Shown in pieces: positions 8,601-19,261 of a stretch of DNA of 64,000 nucleotides (its first letter is position 1; the number at the start of each line of letters is the position of its first letter). The position numbers and the translations under genes are program-made. The notes under the pieces were generated by a model. It was not told the DNA's origin and did no database searches. It saw nothing but the letters and a program-made list of their open reading frames with translations. The stretch comes from Saprospiraceae bacterium (GTDB lineage Bacteria; Bacteroidota; Bacteroidia; Chitinophagales; Saprospiraceae): contig JAHDGD010000003.1 in NCBI GenBank assembly GCA_020627825.1, positions 22,885-86,884 on the forward strand, written 5' to 3'.

Positions 8601-11261
8601 TGTTTCATTCATAAAAATGCCTACTGGAGTTTCCCATGAAAAACTAAAATTCCCATCTCCTAAGTCTGTTGTTAATGTAAAATCATCTCCTTCACAGACT
8701 AGATCACTACTTACGGGCAATTTTATGATAGAAAAATCTAAATCTTGATTTACTTGTAGCGTAATACTCGCACTCATATAATCAGATGGTGTGCTGCAAA
8801 AATCATCTGAAATAGCTACAACCTTATACACTCCAAGTTCAGGATTCTCAATAAGAAGTGTATTTGAATTAGTAACTATTCCTTGAATAGGATCTCCACC
8901 ATTGAATGTGTAGCTTGCCATTATAGTACCTTCTCCTTCCAAAAAGAATTCAATAGGGTCCGAATTTGTGGCATCACATGTTTCTTGGATAATATCAGTT
9001 ACTGGAAACGTCACACCCGGTATGCTTTTCTGTTCTATGAAAGTAGCTCCTGTTCCGACGCAGCTATTGAAATCAGTTACCATTACAGAATAATTTCCGC
9101 CAGCTGTAATATCAAGAGTTTCATTCATTGAATTATCGTTCCAGACATATTCTTGGTATTCCTGCTCAACCGACAAGGTCAATGTACTGCCTTCACAAAT
9201 TTGTCCATTCTGAGGTAATACATTGGGATTTGGCAATTCAAAAATTACAAGCATAACAACTGTTCTACTGGCACTTTTACATTCTGTTATTGGGTCAAAA
9301 GTTTCAACGAAATAAGAATAGGTACCAGGATTGGTCTCCAAAGGAGTATAACTAAGTGTATTTTCACCATTCACTAATATATCACCTCCAGCTGCTTGAC
9401 CGTACCAATTTGCAGAAAAACCTGTTTCAACACTGACACTAAGTGTTGGGTTTGGCTCACCAAAACATACTTGCCCATCAAAGGCTTGAAAAGGTGGTGA
9501 TATTACTGGACATTCACAATTTGGTGCTTCTATCTCGATTGTGTTAACACAATTATCTCCTGAAGTTATAGTTATTGTTACATTCTGTTCGGCTGGTATT
9601 TGTGTGATCATAGATCCACTTATATCCACGATTCCATGAGAAGAAGTAATATTGTCTGCATTCGTTGAGAAACTTATAGAGTATGAAAGAAGATCCGAAG
9701 AACATGACAATGAAATAATGGAAAATTCAGCTAAGTCATTTACTTCTAGATCAATAGTTGTTGAATTCGAACAGTTGTCATCATCTGTATAGGTGAAGGT
9801 AATAGTATGTGTACCTATACCTGCTATGACTGGATCAAATGTTCCGCTATTATCAGTAATTCCATTACCTGAAAATTCTCCCATTGGTCCCATGGGTGAA
9901 CCTGAAAGTTGAACTGGATCATCATTTATACAGAATGAACCGGGGTCTGAAATACTCACAACTGGCAATTCCAAAACCTGAACATCAATAGAAGCAAAAT
10001 CAGAACATCCGTTTTCATCTTCATAAGTATATGTTATTGTATGAATGCCTACCCCTGCTACTGATGGATCAAATGTTCCATTTGCAGTATTTGTAATTCC
10101 ATTTCCATCAAAAAGACCACCAACAGGTGAACCTAACAAGTTTTCAGGAGATCCATCTATACAATAAGGCCCTGCTTCATTCAAAATTACCTCAGGTAAT
10201 GAATTTACAGTAATGGTAACATCAGCAGTTGATTGGCATCCATTACTATCTGTAACTGTAACCGTATAAGTTGTTGTTGATCCAGGATTTACTGTTTTTA
10301 CAGCTCCTGAACCCAAACCATTATCCCATTCATAATCCGCTCCTCCAGATGCTGTCAAGACCACTTCATCATCCTTACAAATGACTCCATCATTATCTAT
10401 ATTTCCTGATGATTCAACAAGACTTATATTAGCATTTGGTAAGGCATTTACAGTAAAAGTTTGAAGACAACATGCTTCGCTTTCACAACCTGTGTTATCA
10501 GTAAAATAGTCAAAATAATAATCGAAACTACCAGGAGAATCTGTATCCATCGGGATAATCAATTCATTTGTAGGGCTAGTTTCTGTAAACTGAATTCCAT
10601 CAATACTGTACACTATGGTATATGGGGCAACACCTTCCAATATTGAAAATTTCAATTCAGCATCTTCTCCGAGACACACTGAAGGGCTGGAAATTTCCAT
10701 AACACCACTTAATTCTTCAAAAACATTTATTGTAATTTGTTCAGAAGCTGAACACCCGGATCCAGGAGCAAATGTATAAGTAATTACATGACTACCTGGT
10801 CCTGCAAGAGAAGGAACAAATAAACCTTGATTGGGATCTTCAATCCCAGGTCCTGAAAATTCGCCCCCCATAGGAGATGCATCTAAATTCGTTTCTTCAT
10901 CATTTAAACAAAAAGGTCCAGCGGGAGGAAAATCAATAATAATCTCCTCTATCATAAAAACTTCTGAATACAAAACTGAGCCATCATTTTGAACTCCAAC
11001 AGCAACCGTAATATCAGGAGTATTCCCGAGTGTCAAGGTCAACGAAGGTCCCATTGCAGTACCGTTATCTTGACCGTCATTCCATTCCCAATAATTTGCT
11101 TCAGGATCACAAACCGCAGTAAATTGCACATCATTTCCAGGACATAGTAAGCCCTCAACTACAATATCTGCACATTGCGCCATAACATTGGTACTTACCA
11201 AATGCCCTATTAAAATAATTGACAGCAGTCTGATTAAAGTATTCAGCATTGTTCTATTCAT
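5673..11261 (-). CDS. Giant Ig/PKD-repeat surface protein with T9SS sorting domain
   Basis: An 1862-aa cell-surface or secreted protein. A signal peptide (MNRTMLNTLIRLLSIILIG...VMAQ) leads into a long series of about 80-100-residue beta-sandwich repeats. Recurring phrases are GGxFSGxGITxxxGTFDPxxAG (HYR/Ig-like repeats of Bacteroidota adhesins) and YxWNxGS/YVWNDNS modules. Many repeats contain paired Cys. The final 80 residues form a type A T9SS C-terminal domain (YTVFPNPATGLVNIKL... ending IKLLKQ), so the product is exported through the Por system and probably attached at the surface. A segment beginning SCSISFPVQDNFCAG is nearly identical to the paralogue encoded 14 bp upstream. The likely role is adhesion, matrix or a structural filament; the ligand is unknown. 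Confidence 0.85.
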   Translation of the reverse strand: MNRTMLNTLIRLLSIILIGHLVSTNVMAQCADIVVEGLLCPGNDVQFTAVCDPEANYWEWNDGQDNGTAMGPSLTLTLGNTPDITVAVGVQNDGSVLYSEVFMIEEIIIDFPPAGPFCLNDEETNLDASPMGGEFSGPGIEDPNQGLFVPSLAGPGSHVITYTFAPGSGCSASEQITINVFEELSGVMEISSPSVCLGEDAELKFSILEGVAPYTIVYSIDGIQFTETSPTNELIIPMDTDSPGSFDYYFDYFTDNTGCESEACCLQTFTVNALPNANISLVESSGNIDNDGVICKDDEVVLTASGGADYEWDNGLGSGAVKTVNPGSTTTYTVTVTDSNGCQSTADVTITVNSLPEVILNEAGPYCIDGSPENLLGSPVGGLFDGNGITNTANGTFDPSVAGVGIHTITYTYEDENGCSDFASIDVQVLELPVVSISDPGSFCINDDPVQLSGSPMGPMGEFSGNGITDNSGTFDPVIAGIGTHTITFTYTDDDNCSNSTTIDLEVNDLAEFSIISLSCSSDLLSYSISFSTNADNITSSHGIVDISGSMITQIPAEQNVTITITSGDNCVNTIEIEAPNCECPVISPPFQAFDGQVCFGEPNPTLSVSVETGFSANWYGQAAGGDILVNGENTLSYTPLETNPGTYSYFVETFDPITECKSASRTVVMLVIFELPNPNVLPQNGQICEGSTLTLSVEQEYQEYVWNDNSMNETLDITAGGNYSVMVTDFNSCVGTGATFIEQKSIPGVTFPVTDIIQETCDATNSDPIEFFLEGEGTIMASYTFNGGDPIQGIVTNSNTLLIENPELGVYKVVAISDDFCSTPSDYMSASITLQVNQDLDFSIIKLPVSSDLVCEGDDFTLTTDLGDGNFSFSWETPVGIFMNETIELNSVDASYEGSYILTVIDNDTGCQTVQTQEIVLSDVEGTITSNDPDNQICLGQTISLIAEGFSGTITWINEELQDVQNDALVEVSPTQTTLYTAIISNSVGCEIVENIEIVVNPLPIPQIVGDASSYCEDSEVTLSTTESFVSYNWNTGSEESMIIIQANPNIPNYSVVVEDENGCQGIDLIELDIKTIPVAGISTDVEIIEALSTAEFSVVDPSSDTDCPIFRFDWYVDGEFIESTFTEDDLFSYQFMDEGFFDVCLVVVDDCGCSSEGSCVNMDVAANGSCSISFPVQDNFCAGACSALVANPIPGETATVPIDGHFIIDGIDIDELIELNEIQTGVTGLQFIIKETFFKTDEEFLDSIIVEFQEPGNYPYQFFVNYSNACIRTSGVRNANVQQIPSFNDFILDKEACFGEKLSFEFDIPSNSDDFVLNYELDGNPYVKIFNGASDTIQLPSPLNLPSVVDVTFIDLVGYKSTENINDIPTGCENDGIDTSFQVEFLEELTFVVDTICLDNENFEVQYDILFNGGTGMVSVNGEAVTQNPFQSDIFENGEATTFTIVDEGCDEENSEIISVAGQCETCVSFQPIAEEQNISFNGDQYICSSDEFQFTLTPEPDIFEGQRIVFAVFNQSTQQYTESSLVYSEAPSNSSVFTFDVNSSPNLETNTEYFITAFIFEKDASAQGFSVDTTCLGLNPKQILIYEDPNTNLENLEDDFDVCKNEFDFQMRMNLDALRSAFTVTPEEFTTLHTIEGKSQVLLDVSPDIPGNSTISVLLEQEKDTIIGGDLLTCSNSDEILLNVLDASSPSIDSIIRWPGDLYAFTGDDENYCYQWMLNGQPIEGETDRFYIKGSPLETDDILSIQVNYCDVTECVSEIYFNATEPPGLGVNPEEGTQYTVFPNPATGLVNIKLKGDVLGFYRLRIYNTTGQFVMERQFEKEEIEQTFTLRLDHQATGLYLMQISDEDGNQELIKLLKQ

Positions 11262-11275
11262 AAAAGAAAAGTCCT

Positions 11276-14200
11276 TTATTGTTTAATTACTTTTATTATT
11301 TCATTTTCCCCGTTTTCATTGAAAACCTTCAAAATGTATAATCCCGCAGAAAAATCATGAAGAGAAACTTGTTCTTTATGATTAACATTCTCTTTAATAA
11401 AGGATTTACTTGAAATGAATTCGCCAGTTGTGTTATAGACCATAACGACAAATTCTCCTTCTTCAGAACCATTTAACTCCAGCGTAAACTGTCCATCGTT
11501 AGGGTTAGGATACAATAAATATTCTATCTCTTTATCAGGAGTGACTAATTGTGGAGGACCGAAAGAATTGAAATAGATTCTTGATGTACATAAGGTCTCA
11601 TCACAATCCCAAACATCAATCCATAATATTTCACCATCCTCAAGTGGTTCACCTGCAATGTAAAATCTAGTGTCTTCACCAGCAATTATATCTTCATCTA
11701 TACCCCATTGATAACAATATTCTTCTGAATCACCCGTATAGGCATACAAGTACCCTGGCCATTGAATGATGCTATCTTTTGGAGGTGAAAATCCATCGTG
11801 GATTGTCAATACAAGATCATCTTGATTTACACAATTGAACAATCCTTCAGAATTGTTGTAAACTGCAGTTTGCTGTAAGGTAAGTAAAAGTTGATTCGAT
11901 GTTAAAGTATCAAAACTGATTAATGCAATTGTATCCCCTTCAATATAAAATACATTTGTATTTTCTTCATCTGAAGAAAAGAATTCGTTAATTGTAACAT
12001 TATCTATGTCAAAAGAAACTTGAAAGTCAAATTCATTACTACATATAATATCATCTTCTAAATTATTCAACTCTGTATCTGGTTCTGCAAGAAATGAAAT
12101 AGGTTGATTCGATAAACCATTACAGGTCGAGTCAGCCAAAAACACACCACCTTGTTCAGGAAAAATATAAGCTGACACAAAATAGGTCTCACCAGCCACA
12201 AATTCAGATGCGTCATCTATTGTAAAAGAGAAAGATGTAGGGTTTGTTACATCTGCAATTTCTGTTAATATGATGTTGTTTTCTTTATATAGCACATTTG
12301 ACGCTTCCTGTACAACATAGATTACATTCGCACCTGAAGGTAAATTTAATTCAGCTGGTTCTCCATTGGACTGTAATAATTCCAATTTTATCGTATCACT
12401 TTCGCAAGCAAAGCGAGTAATATCAACATCTAAGTCAATTTCTTGAGCTAACTCAGTAAATGAGATACAAGTCAAACATTCTGTATTTGCTTGTAAAATA
12501 ATTGGAGGATAATCATCTTCACAGCCTTCATCAACTATATTGAAAAAAGTAACTGAACCACTAGGAACTGGTGGATCAGACACAAATGTGTCAACTCCCA
12601 TTAAATCTTGATCGTTAATCGAATACATACCTGTTCCACCACTTAATTCTATTTCGTATGTAACCTCTGTTAAATCAGTATTACATGAATCTGTCAATGC
12701 ATAAGAAATTGAATCTAAGAAATAAATTTTGAATGGATCTTCATCAAATTCAGTTGAACATCCAGATGGAAACCCAGTTTGATCAACTGGATTATAATTT
12801 ACAATAATATTAAATTGAACCTCTACAGAGTCTGCCATATTAGAAGGCGGATTTATTTCAATAAAATTATTACTTCCGAAAAAGTCTTTCGTCTGATTAA
12901 CCCCATCAATTGTATAGTTTAATTGAAAATCCTCTTGTCCATCTGGTAATTCAAATTCAATTCTTGGTTTTTCTCCGAAACATGCTTCGGTATCAATAAT
13001 AATTTCTTCGAATGTTGGAATAGTTTGAACTCTTGCAGATCGTACACCAGAAGTTCTTATACATGCGTTACTATAATTTACGAAGAATTGGTATGGATAA
13101 TTACCAGGTTCCGAAAATTCAACAATAATAGAATCTAAAAAAACTGCATCTGTCTTAAAAAAAGTATCTTTAACAGTAAATTCAAGACCAGAAACTCCTG
13201 TTATAGGTGCACCCAAAGTAATTCCATTATTTATTTCAATTCCGTCTATAATAAAATGTCCATCAATAGGTACAGTTGCTGTTTCTCCTGGAATAGGATT
13301 CGCAACTAACGCACTGCACTCTCCTGCACAGAAGTTTTCTTGTGCAGGAAAACTAATACTGCACGATCCATTAGGAGCTACATCCATTGTAATACACGCA
13401 GCTTCTGACAAACATCCACAATCATCTAGAATAAACAAACAAACATCAAAGAATCCTTCATCTGAAAATGTATAATTAAAAATTTGAGGTTCCTGATATG
13501 TTTCGATTCCTATACCTTCCACAAACCATTGATATTCTACAATAGGACAATCTGGATCACTAGTTGGTTGGACAACACTAAATTCTACTTCGGTTAATGC
13601 TTCTACTATCTCAACTGGTGTGCTTATACCTGTTTCAGGTCTCATTTTAACATCAATCATAACTTCATCAGAACCAATACATCCATTTTCATCAACCACT
13701 TCTACACTAAAAACTGTTTCATCGATATCCGCATCGAATGTTAATGTTGATTCTTCTGATCCATCATTCCATTCATATGAGACATATGATTCAGTAGTTG
13801 ACAAAGTAACCTCAGCATCTTCACAATAAGGATTGGCAGTCTCTATTACTGGCGTAGGCAGTGGATTCACTATAATTTCAATACTTACTTCAATTTCGCA
13901 CCCAAAATTATTACTCAAAATGGCTTCATATACTGTAGTTTCGGTTGGGCTAACTGTTACCAATGCATCGTTTTGCACATCTTCGAGTTCTTCATTCAGC
14001 CAGGTTACATCTCCTGAGAATCCCTCGGCAATTAAGTTTATAGATGAACCTATACACACTTCATTATCTGCATTACTTGAACTTACAGAACCTTCAACAA
14101 CTGATAAAACAATTTCTTGAGAGACTGTAGATTCACACCCCGTATCTTCATTTGTTACAGTACACGTATAGGTACCTTCATTTGCTGAACTTGCATCATT

Positions 14201-17200
14201 AAATGTAATTTCATCAGTGTTAAATGTTCCTAAAGGTGTTTCCCATAGATATGTGTAGTTACCAGCTTCTATGTCAACAGATAATGTAAAACTTTCTCCA
14301 TTACATACAAGATCTGCTGCAATAGGTGTCTTCACAATTGTAAACGATGGGGATTCTAGTTCAACAACCTCAATAGAATTACTCGTATAGCCATCATCTG
14401 TACTACAATTATTCGTTGTATTGGTAATGGAAACGACCTCATATACACCAGGTGCAGGATCTACTATGGTAAGTATATTTCCAGAAATATTTTCAGTTAT
14501 GACATTTCCTCCATCAATCGTGTACCCTACTTCAAATGGACCAGATCCTGAAATTTGGAACGTAATATCAGGTACATCTAATCCTTCACAATACGTTACT
14601 TCTTCATCAATCACTGGATCTATCACCTCTGGTAGATCAATAACTGTAACGGTCACTTGATCTGCTTCAGAACAACCATTATCGTCTGTAACAATAACTC
14701 CATAATTACCAGCTTCTGTGACTTCAAGTGTTGCATTTGTAGAATTATCTGTCCACAAATACTCAGCATAAAGTTCAGTTAAACCAAGTGTTAAGGTCCC
14801 ATTTGCACATATTTCACCTCCTTCAGGTGTAATTTGAGGCTCTGGTAAGGCATTAATAATAAATACCAATGTATCTGAGTCGCCTTGACAATCACTAACG
14901 GGGTCATAAGAAAATACAACATAATTATAGATACCTGGATCAGTAAATGTTGGTACATATGTTAATGTATTTTCTCCCATTGGTAAAGGTGTTGAGCTGC
15001 CCTCTAAGTACCAATTCGCTGATAATCCATTTTCAACTGTTACTGATAATACAGGATTGTTATCTCCAAAACAAATTGCAACTGGATTCATGTCTGGCAT
15101 GGGCTTTGCTATTTCTTCACATTCACAATCTTCAGCAATAACACTTTGAGTAAATACACAGTTGTCAATAGAAGTAATTGTTACTATTACATCTTGGTTA
15201 GCTGGTATATTTTGGATTTCATTTCCAACAACAGTTCCGAAATCAGATAAAACTGTTGATGCATTTGAATTGAATATTATTGTATAAGTTAATAAGTCTT
15301 CAGAGCACACTTGGTCAACAACACTAAATTCTGCTAATGGATTAATTTCTATATCAATCGTTGTAGAATTCTCACAATTATTTCCATCCAAGAATGTATA
15401 AGTTACAGTTGCTGTACCTACACCAACTACAGATGGATCAAATGCACCAGCTGAATTGGTAATTCCATCACCAGTAAATATTCCACCTGAAGGATCACCC
15501 ATCAATTGTGTAGCTGGATCTGTTACACAAAATTCTCCAGGGTCTGTTATGCTGACATCTGGTAAATCATTAACAACGATATCGATCATATCATCGTTTT
15601 CACATCCATTCTCATCAATATAAGTATAAGTAATCGTGGTGGTTCCTACACCAGCAATAGTAGGGTCAAAAGTCCCTGATGACGAATTCGTTATACCATC
15701 TCCACTGAATGTACCACCTGATGGAAGTCCTGTCAAATCAACAGGATCAGCATCTACACAAAAAGGACCTGCAGCTGCTAAGTTAACAGAAGGTAATGCA
15801 TATATTTCAAATTCAATTTCTAGTCTTGGGATACTAACGCATCCACTCACAGGATCAACAGTTTCTACATAATAAGTATATTCGCCCACAGCAGTAACGT
15901 CCGGGGTAAGCGTATTTACCATACTTATTGGTGTTCCATCCGAAGGCTCTTCAAGATACCAATTTACATTTAATCCACTAGGCACTGAAACAGATAATTC
16001 TGGGTTTTGCGAACCAAAACAAGCATCTTGGTCTGTGCTAGTATTTGTAGCTCCTTCAATATCAGGACATAAGCAATTTGGAGCAACTACAAGAGTTGAA
16101 ACAATACAGTTTTCCGAAGATGTTGCTGTGATTGTTACATTATTCATGGTATCTATTCCTACCACCATATTTCCTGAAACAGTACCAAAGTCGCTTGTTA
16201 CGGTTCCATTTGAGGTAAATGGAACACTGTAAGTTGATAAATCTGCTGAACACATTACCCCTTCTGTATCAATATCAAGCGTTGGTAAATCATTAACTGT
16301 AATGGTTGTCTCCGCTGTGGATTCACATCCCTCGGAATCGGTTACCGTAACAATATAGGTTGTAGTAGAACTCGGTGAAATAGCTTGAACAGGATTTGTC
16401 CCCAATCCCTCATTCCATTCATACATTACTCCTCCACTTGCTGTTAAAACTACGTCATCTTCATTACATATAATACCATCATTTGATGATGCTCCAGACG
16501 TTTCAGCAACATCAATCATTGCATCTGGTAATGGATTGATCACAATAGCAACTTCCGCAGTTCCTGTACACATAGATGCCATATCAGTAACTGTCAAAGC
16601 ATACGTACCTTCATCAGATTCCATTGCATTCATTACAGTTACTAACTCCGTTGTTGATACTTGACTACCATCCAATTCCCAGTCATAAGAATAATCACCT
16701 GTTGCACCTGGCAAACCAGTTATAGATAAAATAAACGTTTCATCTTCACAAAACTCTGTCTGCTGTGGAGATACCATGATCATAGGCATAGGAGATAAAT
16801 TTTCCACAACTGTAATACTACTACTCATATATCCTCCAGCAGTCGAACAAGCGTCCATATCGGTAATAGAAGTAATAACATATACTCCTGGACCTGGATC
16901 AGCGAGCGTAAAAGGACTCGTCACATTTGTTACAACTGTTGGATTAATACCATCCACTGTGTATGTTACTGAAAAAGGTGATGCACCGCTTATTTCAAAT
17001 GTAACATCCGGACCTGTATCTGCTGAACAATATTCTAATGTCTCATTTGCAGCAGGCATAGTCACCTCTGGAGCATCGTTTTGAACAACCGTAATGCTAT
17101 TGCTCATATAACTAGGATCTGTCATACAGCCATTTGCATCTAGTATAGACGTTACTATATACTCTCCAGCAGCAGCATCAAAAATGGTTATAGGACTTGA

Positions 17201-19051
17201 AACACCAGAAAGTGAAATTGGTGCGCCATCAAATGTATAGGTTACATCAAAAGGACCAGTTCCACTTAAAGCAAATACAATATCAGGAAGGTCATCTCCT
17301 TCACAATAATTCTCAGTAATATCTGAATTTGGGATTGTAACTTCTGGATTATCAAAAATACTTACTATACCGTCATCAGCTAATGAAGCAATACATCCTT
17401 CAGCTGTAGTAGCTTCTACTGTATAAGTTGTTTCACTAGCAGGTGCAGAAATTGTAATTTCAAGTGGATTTTCACCTGAACTTGTAACTGGAGACCCAAC
17501 ATCTATGCCTCCTTCTTGTACTTGATAAGAAACACCCGATTCACTATTAGCAATTTGAATAACAGCATCTGTTTCACCTGCACAAATATCAACTCCATTC
17601 ACATCTAATGTAATATCTGGAAGCGGATTTTCTATTACTGTAATGCTATTACTCATATAACCTGCACCTGTTACACATCCATTAACATCTGCTATGGAAG
17701 TAATTACATATTCACCAGGAGCAGCTCCTACGATTGTAAAAGGACTCATCGTATTATTTACTGTTGTAGGACTACTTCCATCAATCGTATATACAATTGA
17801 GAAAGGTGAACTACCACTGAATTCAAAACTTATATCTGGAGCTGTTTCTCCTTCACAATATTCTTCTGTAATATCCATTGAGGGTACGGTAACATCAGGA
17901 GCTGAAAACTCAACAACTGTTATACTATTACTCATAAAACCAGGAGGAGTTGTACAACCATTCATATCAGTTACATCCGTTATAACGTATTCTCCTGGAC
18001 CTGCACCTGCAATTACAAAAGGACTAATTGCATTCGTAACGGTAGTTGAACTACCCCCATCTATTGTATACGTTACAGAATAAGGAGATGAGCCGCTTAA
18101 TTCAAAACTTATATCAGGTGCATCATTTCCAACACAATACTCTTCTGTCTCGTTCGTCGTTGGCATTGTTACATCTGGTAATTCATGAACTGTAACAGTT
18201 AGTGTTAGTTCATCTGCAGCATAAGTAGTGATACAACCGTTTTCATCTTCAATCTGTGTTATTTCATATTCGAATATTCCAGCCACATTTGTAGGTACAT
18301 CTAAATCCTCCTCATTGTTATTTCCAGGAGAACTATCTAGTGTTTGGACGGGACCATCATTAATCGTATAACTAAATAAATATGGATTATTGCCATCTGC
18401 ACCTGTGAACGTTATAGTGGGTTGCGGATCGTTTAAACAAACTTCAGAATCATCCACACTGAAAGATGCTGTTGGTGAATTATACAAACTAACAATACCT
18501 GTATCCGTTAAGGTGTCAACACATCCTTCAGGTGTTGTCGCTTCTACAAAATAAGTAGTTTGCATTGCAGGTGTATTAAATGATATAATTAAAGGATCCT
18601 CACCTGTACTCGTAACTGGTGATTCAAATGGCACATCATTTGCTATTAATTGGTAGGAAACTCCACTTTCAGAATTAGAAATTTCAACTTGAGCCATTCC
18701 TCCAGGACAAGCATCAGGAGCATCCACAGCAAGTCCATCATTAGGCAATGGATTAACCGTATAATTTTCTGTGTGAGATGTTGAACCATCTCCAGCATCG
18801 CCAACAGAAATGGTAATGTCTGCTGACATGGTCAGGGTTAATGTTTCTCCAGTAAAGGTGGTTACTCCCCCGCCTGTGTCGTATTCCCAATCTGTCGTTG
18901 TGTTTCCACAGGTTGCTGTAAATGTTATTTCATCGCCTTCGCAAAAAGGCCCATCAGGCATGATGTCGGTGCATTGTCCTGAAACTGATTGGCTAACTAG
19001 TAGGTAAAAGCAGATAGCTAGAAAAGATAGACGTTGTAGATTCTTTCCCAT
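11276..19051 (-). CDS. Giant Ig-like repeat surface protein with T9SS sorting domain (paralogue)
   Basis: A 2591-aa paralogue of the protein encoded at 5673-11261, larger by extra repeats. The signal peptide is MGKNLQRLSFLAICFYLLVSQSVSGQ. Near the N-terminus about five copies of a roughly 95-residue unit occur (PDVTxPxxxxTEEYC ... DISFELSGSSPFSVTYTIDG ... PGEYVITSITDxNGC), interleaved with NSESGVSYQ units. The middle and C-terminal two thirds follow the smaller protein domain by domain, including the SCSISFPAQENFCAG block and the C-terminal sorting domain (YLLYPNPNDGQFTLEL ... IKVIKQ). The start ATG at 19051 is preceded by a 210-bp gap, so a promoter for the two giant genes probably lies there. 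It is probably a surface adhesin or filament; the repeats make assembly errors and length polymorphism likely. Confidence 0.85.
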   Translation of the reverse strand: MGKNLQRLSFLAICFYLLVSQSVSGQCTDIMPDGPFCEGDEITFTATCGNTTTDWEYDTGGGVTTFTGETLTLTMSADITISVGDAGDGSTSHTENYTVNPLPNDGLAVDAPDACPGGMAQVEISNSESGVSYQLIANDVPFESPVTSTGEDPLIISFNTPAMQTTYFVEATTPEGCVDTLTDTGIVSLYNSPTASFSVDDSEVCLNDPQPTITFTGADGNNPYLFSYTINDGPVQTLDSSPGNNNEEDLDVPTNVAGIFEYEITQIEDENGCITTYAADELTLTVTVHELPDVTMPTTNETEEYCVGNDAPDISFELSGSSPYSVTYTIDGGSSTTVTNAISPFVIAGAGPGEYVITDVTDMNGCTTPPGFMSNSITVVEFSAPDVTVPSMDITEEYCEGETAPDISFEFSGSSPFSIVYTIDGSSPTTVNNTMSPFTIVGAAPGEYVITSIADVNGCVTGAGYMSNSITVIENPLPDITLDVNGVDICAGETDAVIQIANSESGVSYQVQEGGIDVGSPVTSSGENPLEITISAPASETTYTVEATTAEGCIASLADDGIVSIFDNPEVTIPNSDITENYCEGDDLPDIVFALSGTGPFDVTYTFDGAPISLSGVSSPITIFDAAAGEYIVTSILDANGCMTDPSYMSNSITVVQNDAPEVTMPAANETLEYCSADTGPDVTFEISGASPFSVTYTVDGINPTVVTNVTSPFTLADPGPGVYVITSITDMDACSTAGGYMSSSITVVENLSPMPMIMVSPQQTEFCEDETFILSITGLPGATGDYSYDWELDGSQVSTTELVTVMNAMESDEGTYALTVTDMASMCTGTAEVAIVINPLPDAMIDVAETSGASSNDGIICNEDDVVLTASGGVMYEWNEGLGTNPVQAISPSSTTTYIVTVTDSEGCESTAETTITVNDLPTLDIDTEGVMCSADLSTYSVPFTSNGTVTSDFGTVSGNMVVGIDTMNNVTITATSSENCIVSTLVVAPNCLCPDIEGATNTSTDQDACFGSQNPELSVSVPSGLNVNWYLEEPSDGTPISMVNTLTPDVTAVGEYTYYVETVDPVSGCVSIPRLEIEFEIYALPSVNLAAAGPFCVDADPVDLTGLPSGGTFSGDGITNSSSGTFDPTIAGVGTTTITYTYIDENGCENDDMIDIVVNDLPDVSITDPGEFCVTDPATQLMGDPSGGIFTGDGITNSAGAFDPSVVGVGTATVTYTFLDGNNCENSTTIDIEINPLAEFSVVDQVCSEDLLTYTIIFNSNASTVLSDFGTVVGNEIQNIPANQDVIVTITSIDNCVFTQSVIAEDCECEEIAKPMPDMNPVAICFGDNNPVLSVTVENGLSANWYLEGSSTPLPMGENTLTYVPTFTDPGIYNYVVFSYDPVSDCQGDSDTLVFIINALPEPQITPEGGEICANGTLTLGLTELYAEYLWTDNSTNATLEVTEAGNYGVIVTDDNGCSEADQVTVTVIDLPEVIDPVIDEEVTYCEGLDVPDITFQISGSGPFEVGYTIDGGNVITENISGNILTIVDPAPGVYEVVSITNTTNNCSTDDGYTSNSIEVVELESPSFTIVKTPIAADLVCNGESFTLSVDIEAGNYTYLWETPLGTFNTDEITFNDASSANEGTYTCTVTNEDTGCESTVSQEIVLSVVEGSVSSSNADNEVCIGSSINLIAEGFSGDVTWLNEELEDVQNDALVTVSPTETTVYEAILSNNFGCEIEVSIEIIVNPLPTPVIETANPYCEDAEVTLSTTESYVSYEWNDGSEESTLTFDADIDETVFSVEVVDENGCIGSDEVMIDVKMRPETGISTPVEIVEALTEVEFSVVQPTSDPDCPIVEYQWFVEGIGIETYQEPQIFNYTFSDEGFFDVCLFILDDCGCLSEAACITMDVAPNGSCSISFPAQENFCAGECSALVANPIPGETATVPIDGHFIIDGIEINNGITLGAPITGVSGLEFTVKDTFFKTDAVFLDSIIVEFSEPGNYPYQFFVNYSNACIRTSGVRSARVQTIPTFEEIIIDTEACFGEKPRIEFELPDGQEDFQLNYTIDGVNQTKDFFGSNNFIEINPPSNMADSVEVQFNIIVNYNPVDQTGFPSGCSTEFDEDPFKIYFLDSISYALTDSCNTDLTEVTYEIELSGGTGMYSINDQDLMGVDTFVSDPPVPSGSVTFFNIVDEGCEDDYPPIILQANTECLTCISFTELAQEIDLDVDITRFACESDTIKLELLQSNGEPAELNLPSGANVIYVVQEASNVLYKENNIILTEIADVTNPTSFSFTIDDASEFVAGETYFVSAYIFPEQGGVFLADSTCNGLSNQPISFLAEPDTELNNLEDDIICSNEFDFQVSFDIDNVTINEFFSSDEENTNVFYIEGDTIALISFDTLTSNQLLLTLQQTAVYNNSEGLFNCVNQDDLVLTIHDGFSPPKDSIIQWPGYLYAYTGDSEEYCYQWGIDEDIIAGEDTRFYIAGEPLEDGEILWIDVWDCDETLCTSRIYFNSFGPPQLVTPDKEIEYLLYPNPNDGQFTLELNGSEEGEFVVMVYNTTGEFISSKSFIKENVNHKEQVSLHDFSAGLYILKVFNENGENEIIKVIKQ

Positions 19052-19261
19052 TTCAATTATTTTTTGGTTAGTATAAGGTTCTTTAGGGTTTTATATCATT
19101 TAAATTCTAAATCGTAGTCTAAATTCTTTTTACAATACGTGTTTACTCCTTAGAAAATTTCGAAATATCTCAATCTACTCCTCTATTTTATAGGTCGTAC
19201 TCACCTATTTGTAATTCGAATGTATTTCCGACAATTTAAAAATTAAATGGTCTTGTAGATT

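Noticed and set aside
13620..18083. Many long plus-strand frames opposite the giant surface genes
   Set aside because: They are antisense shadows of Ser/Thr-rich repeats; their Ser/Val/Thr-rich translations follow from the repeats on the other strand.
16770..18180. Regular DNA repeats that could look like a CRISPR array
   Set aside because: The period is about 285 bp and they encode in-frame protein repeats; no short identical repeats with unique spacers.
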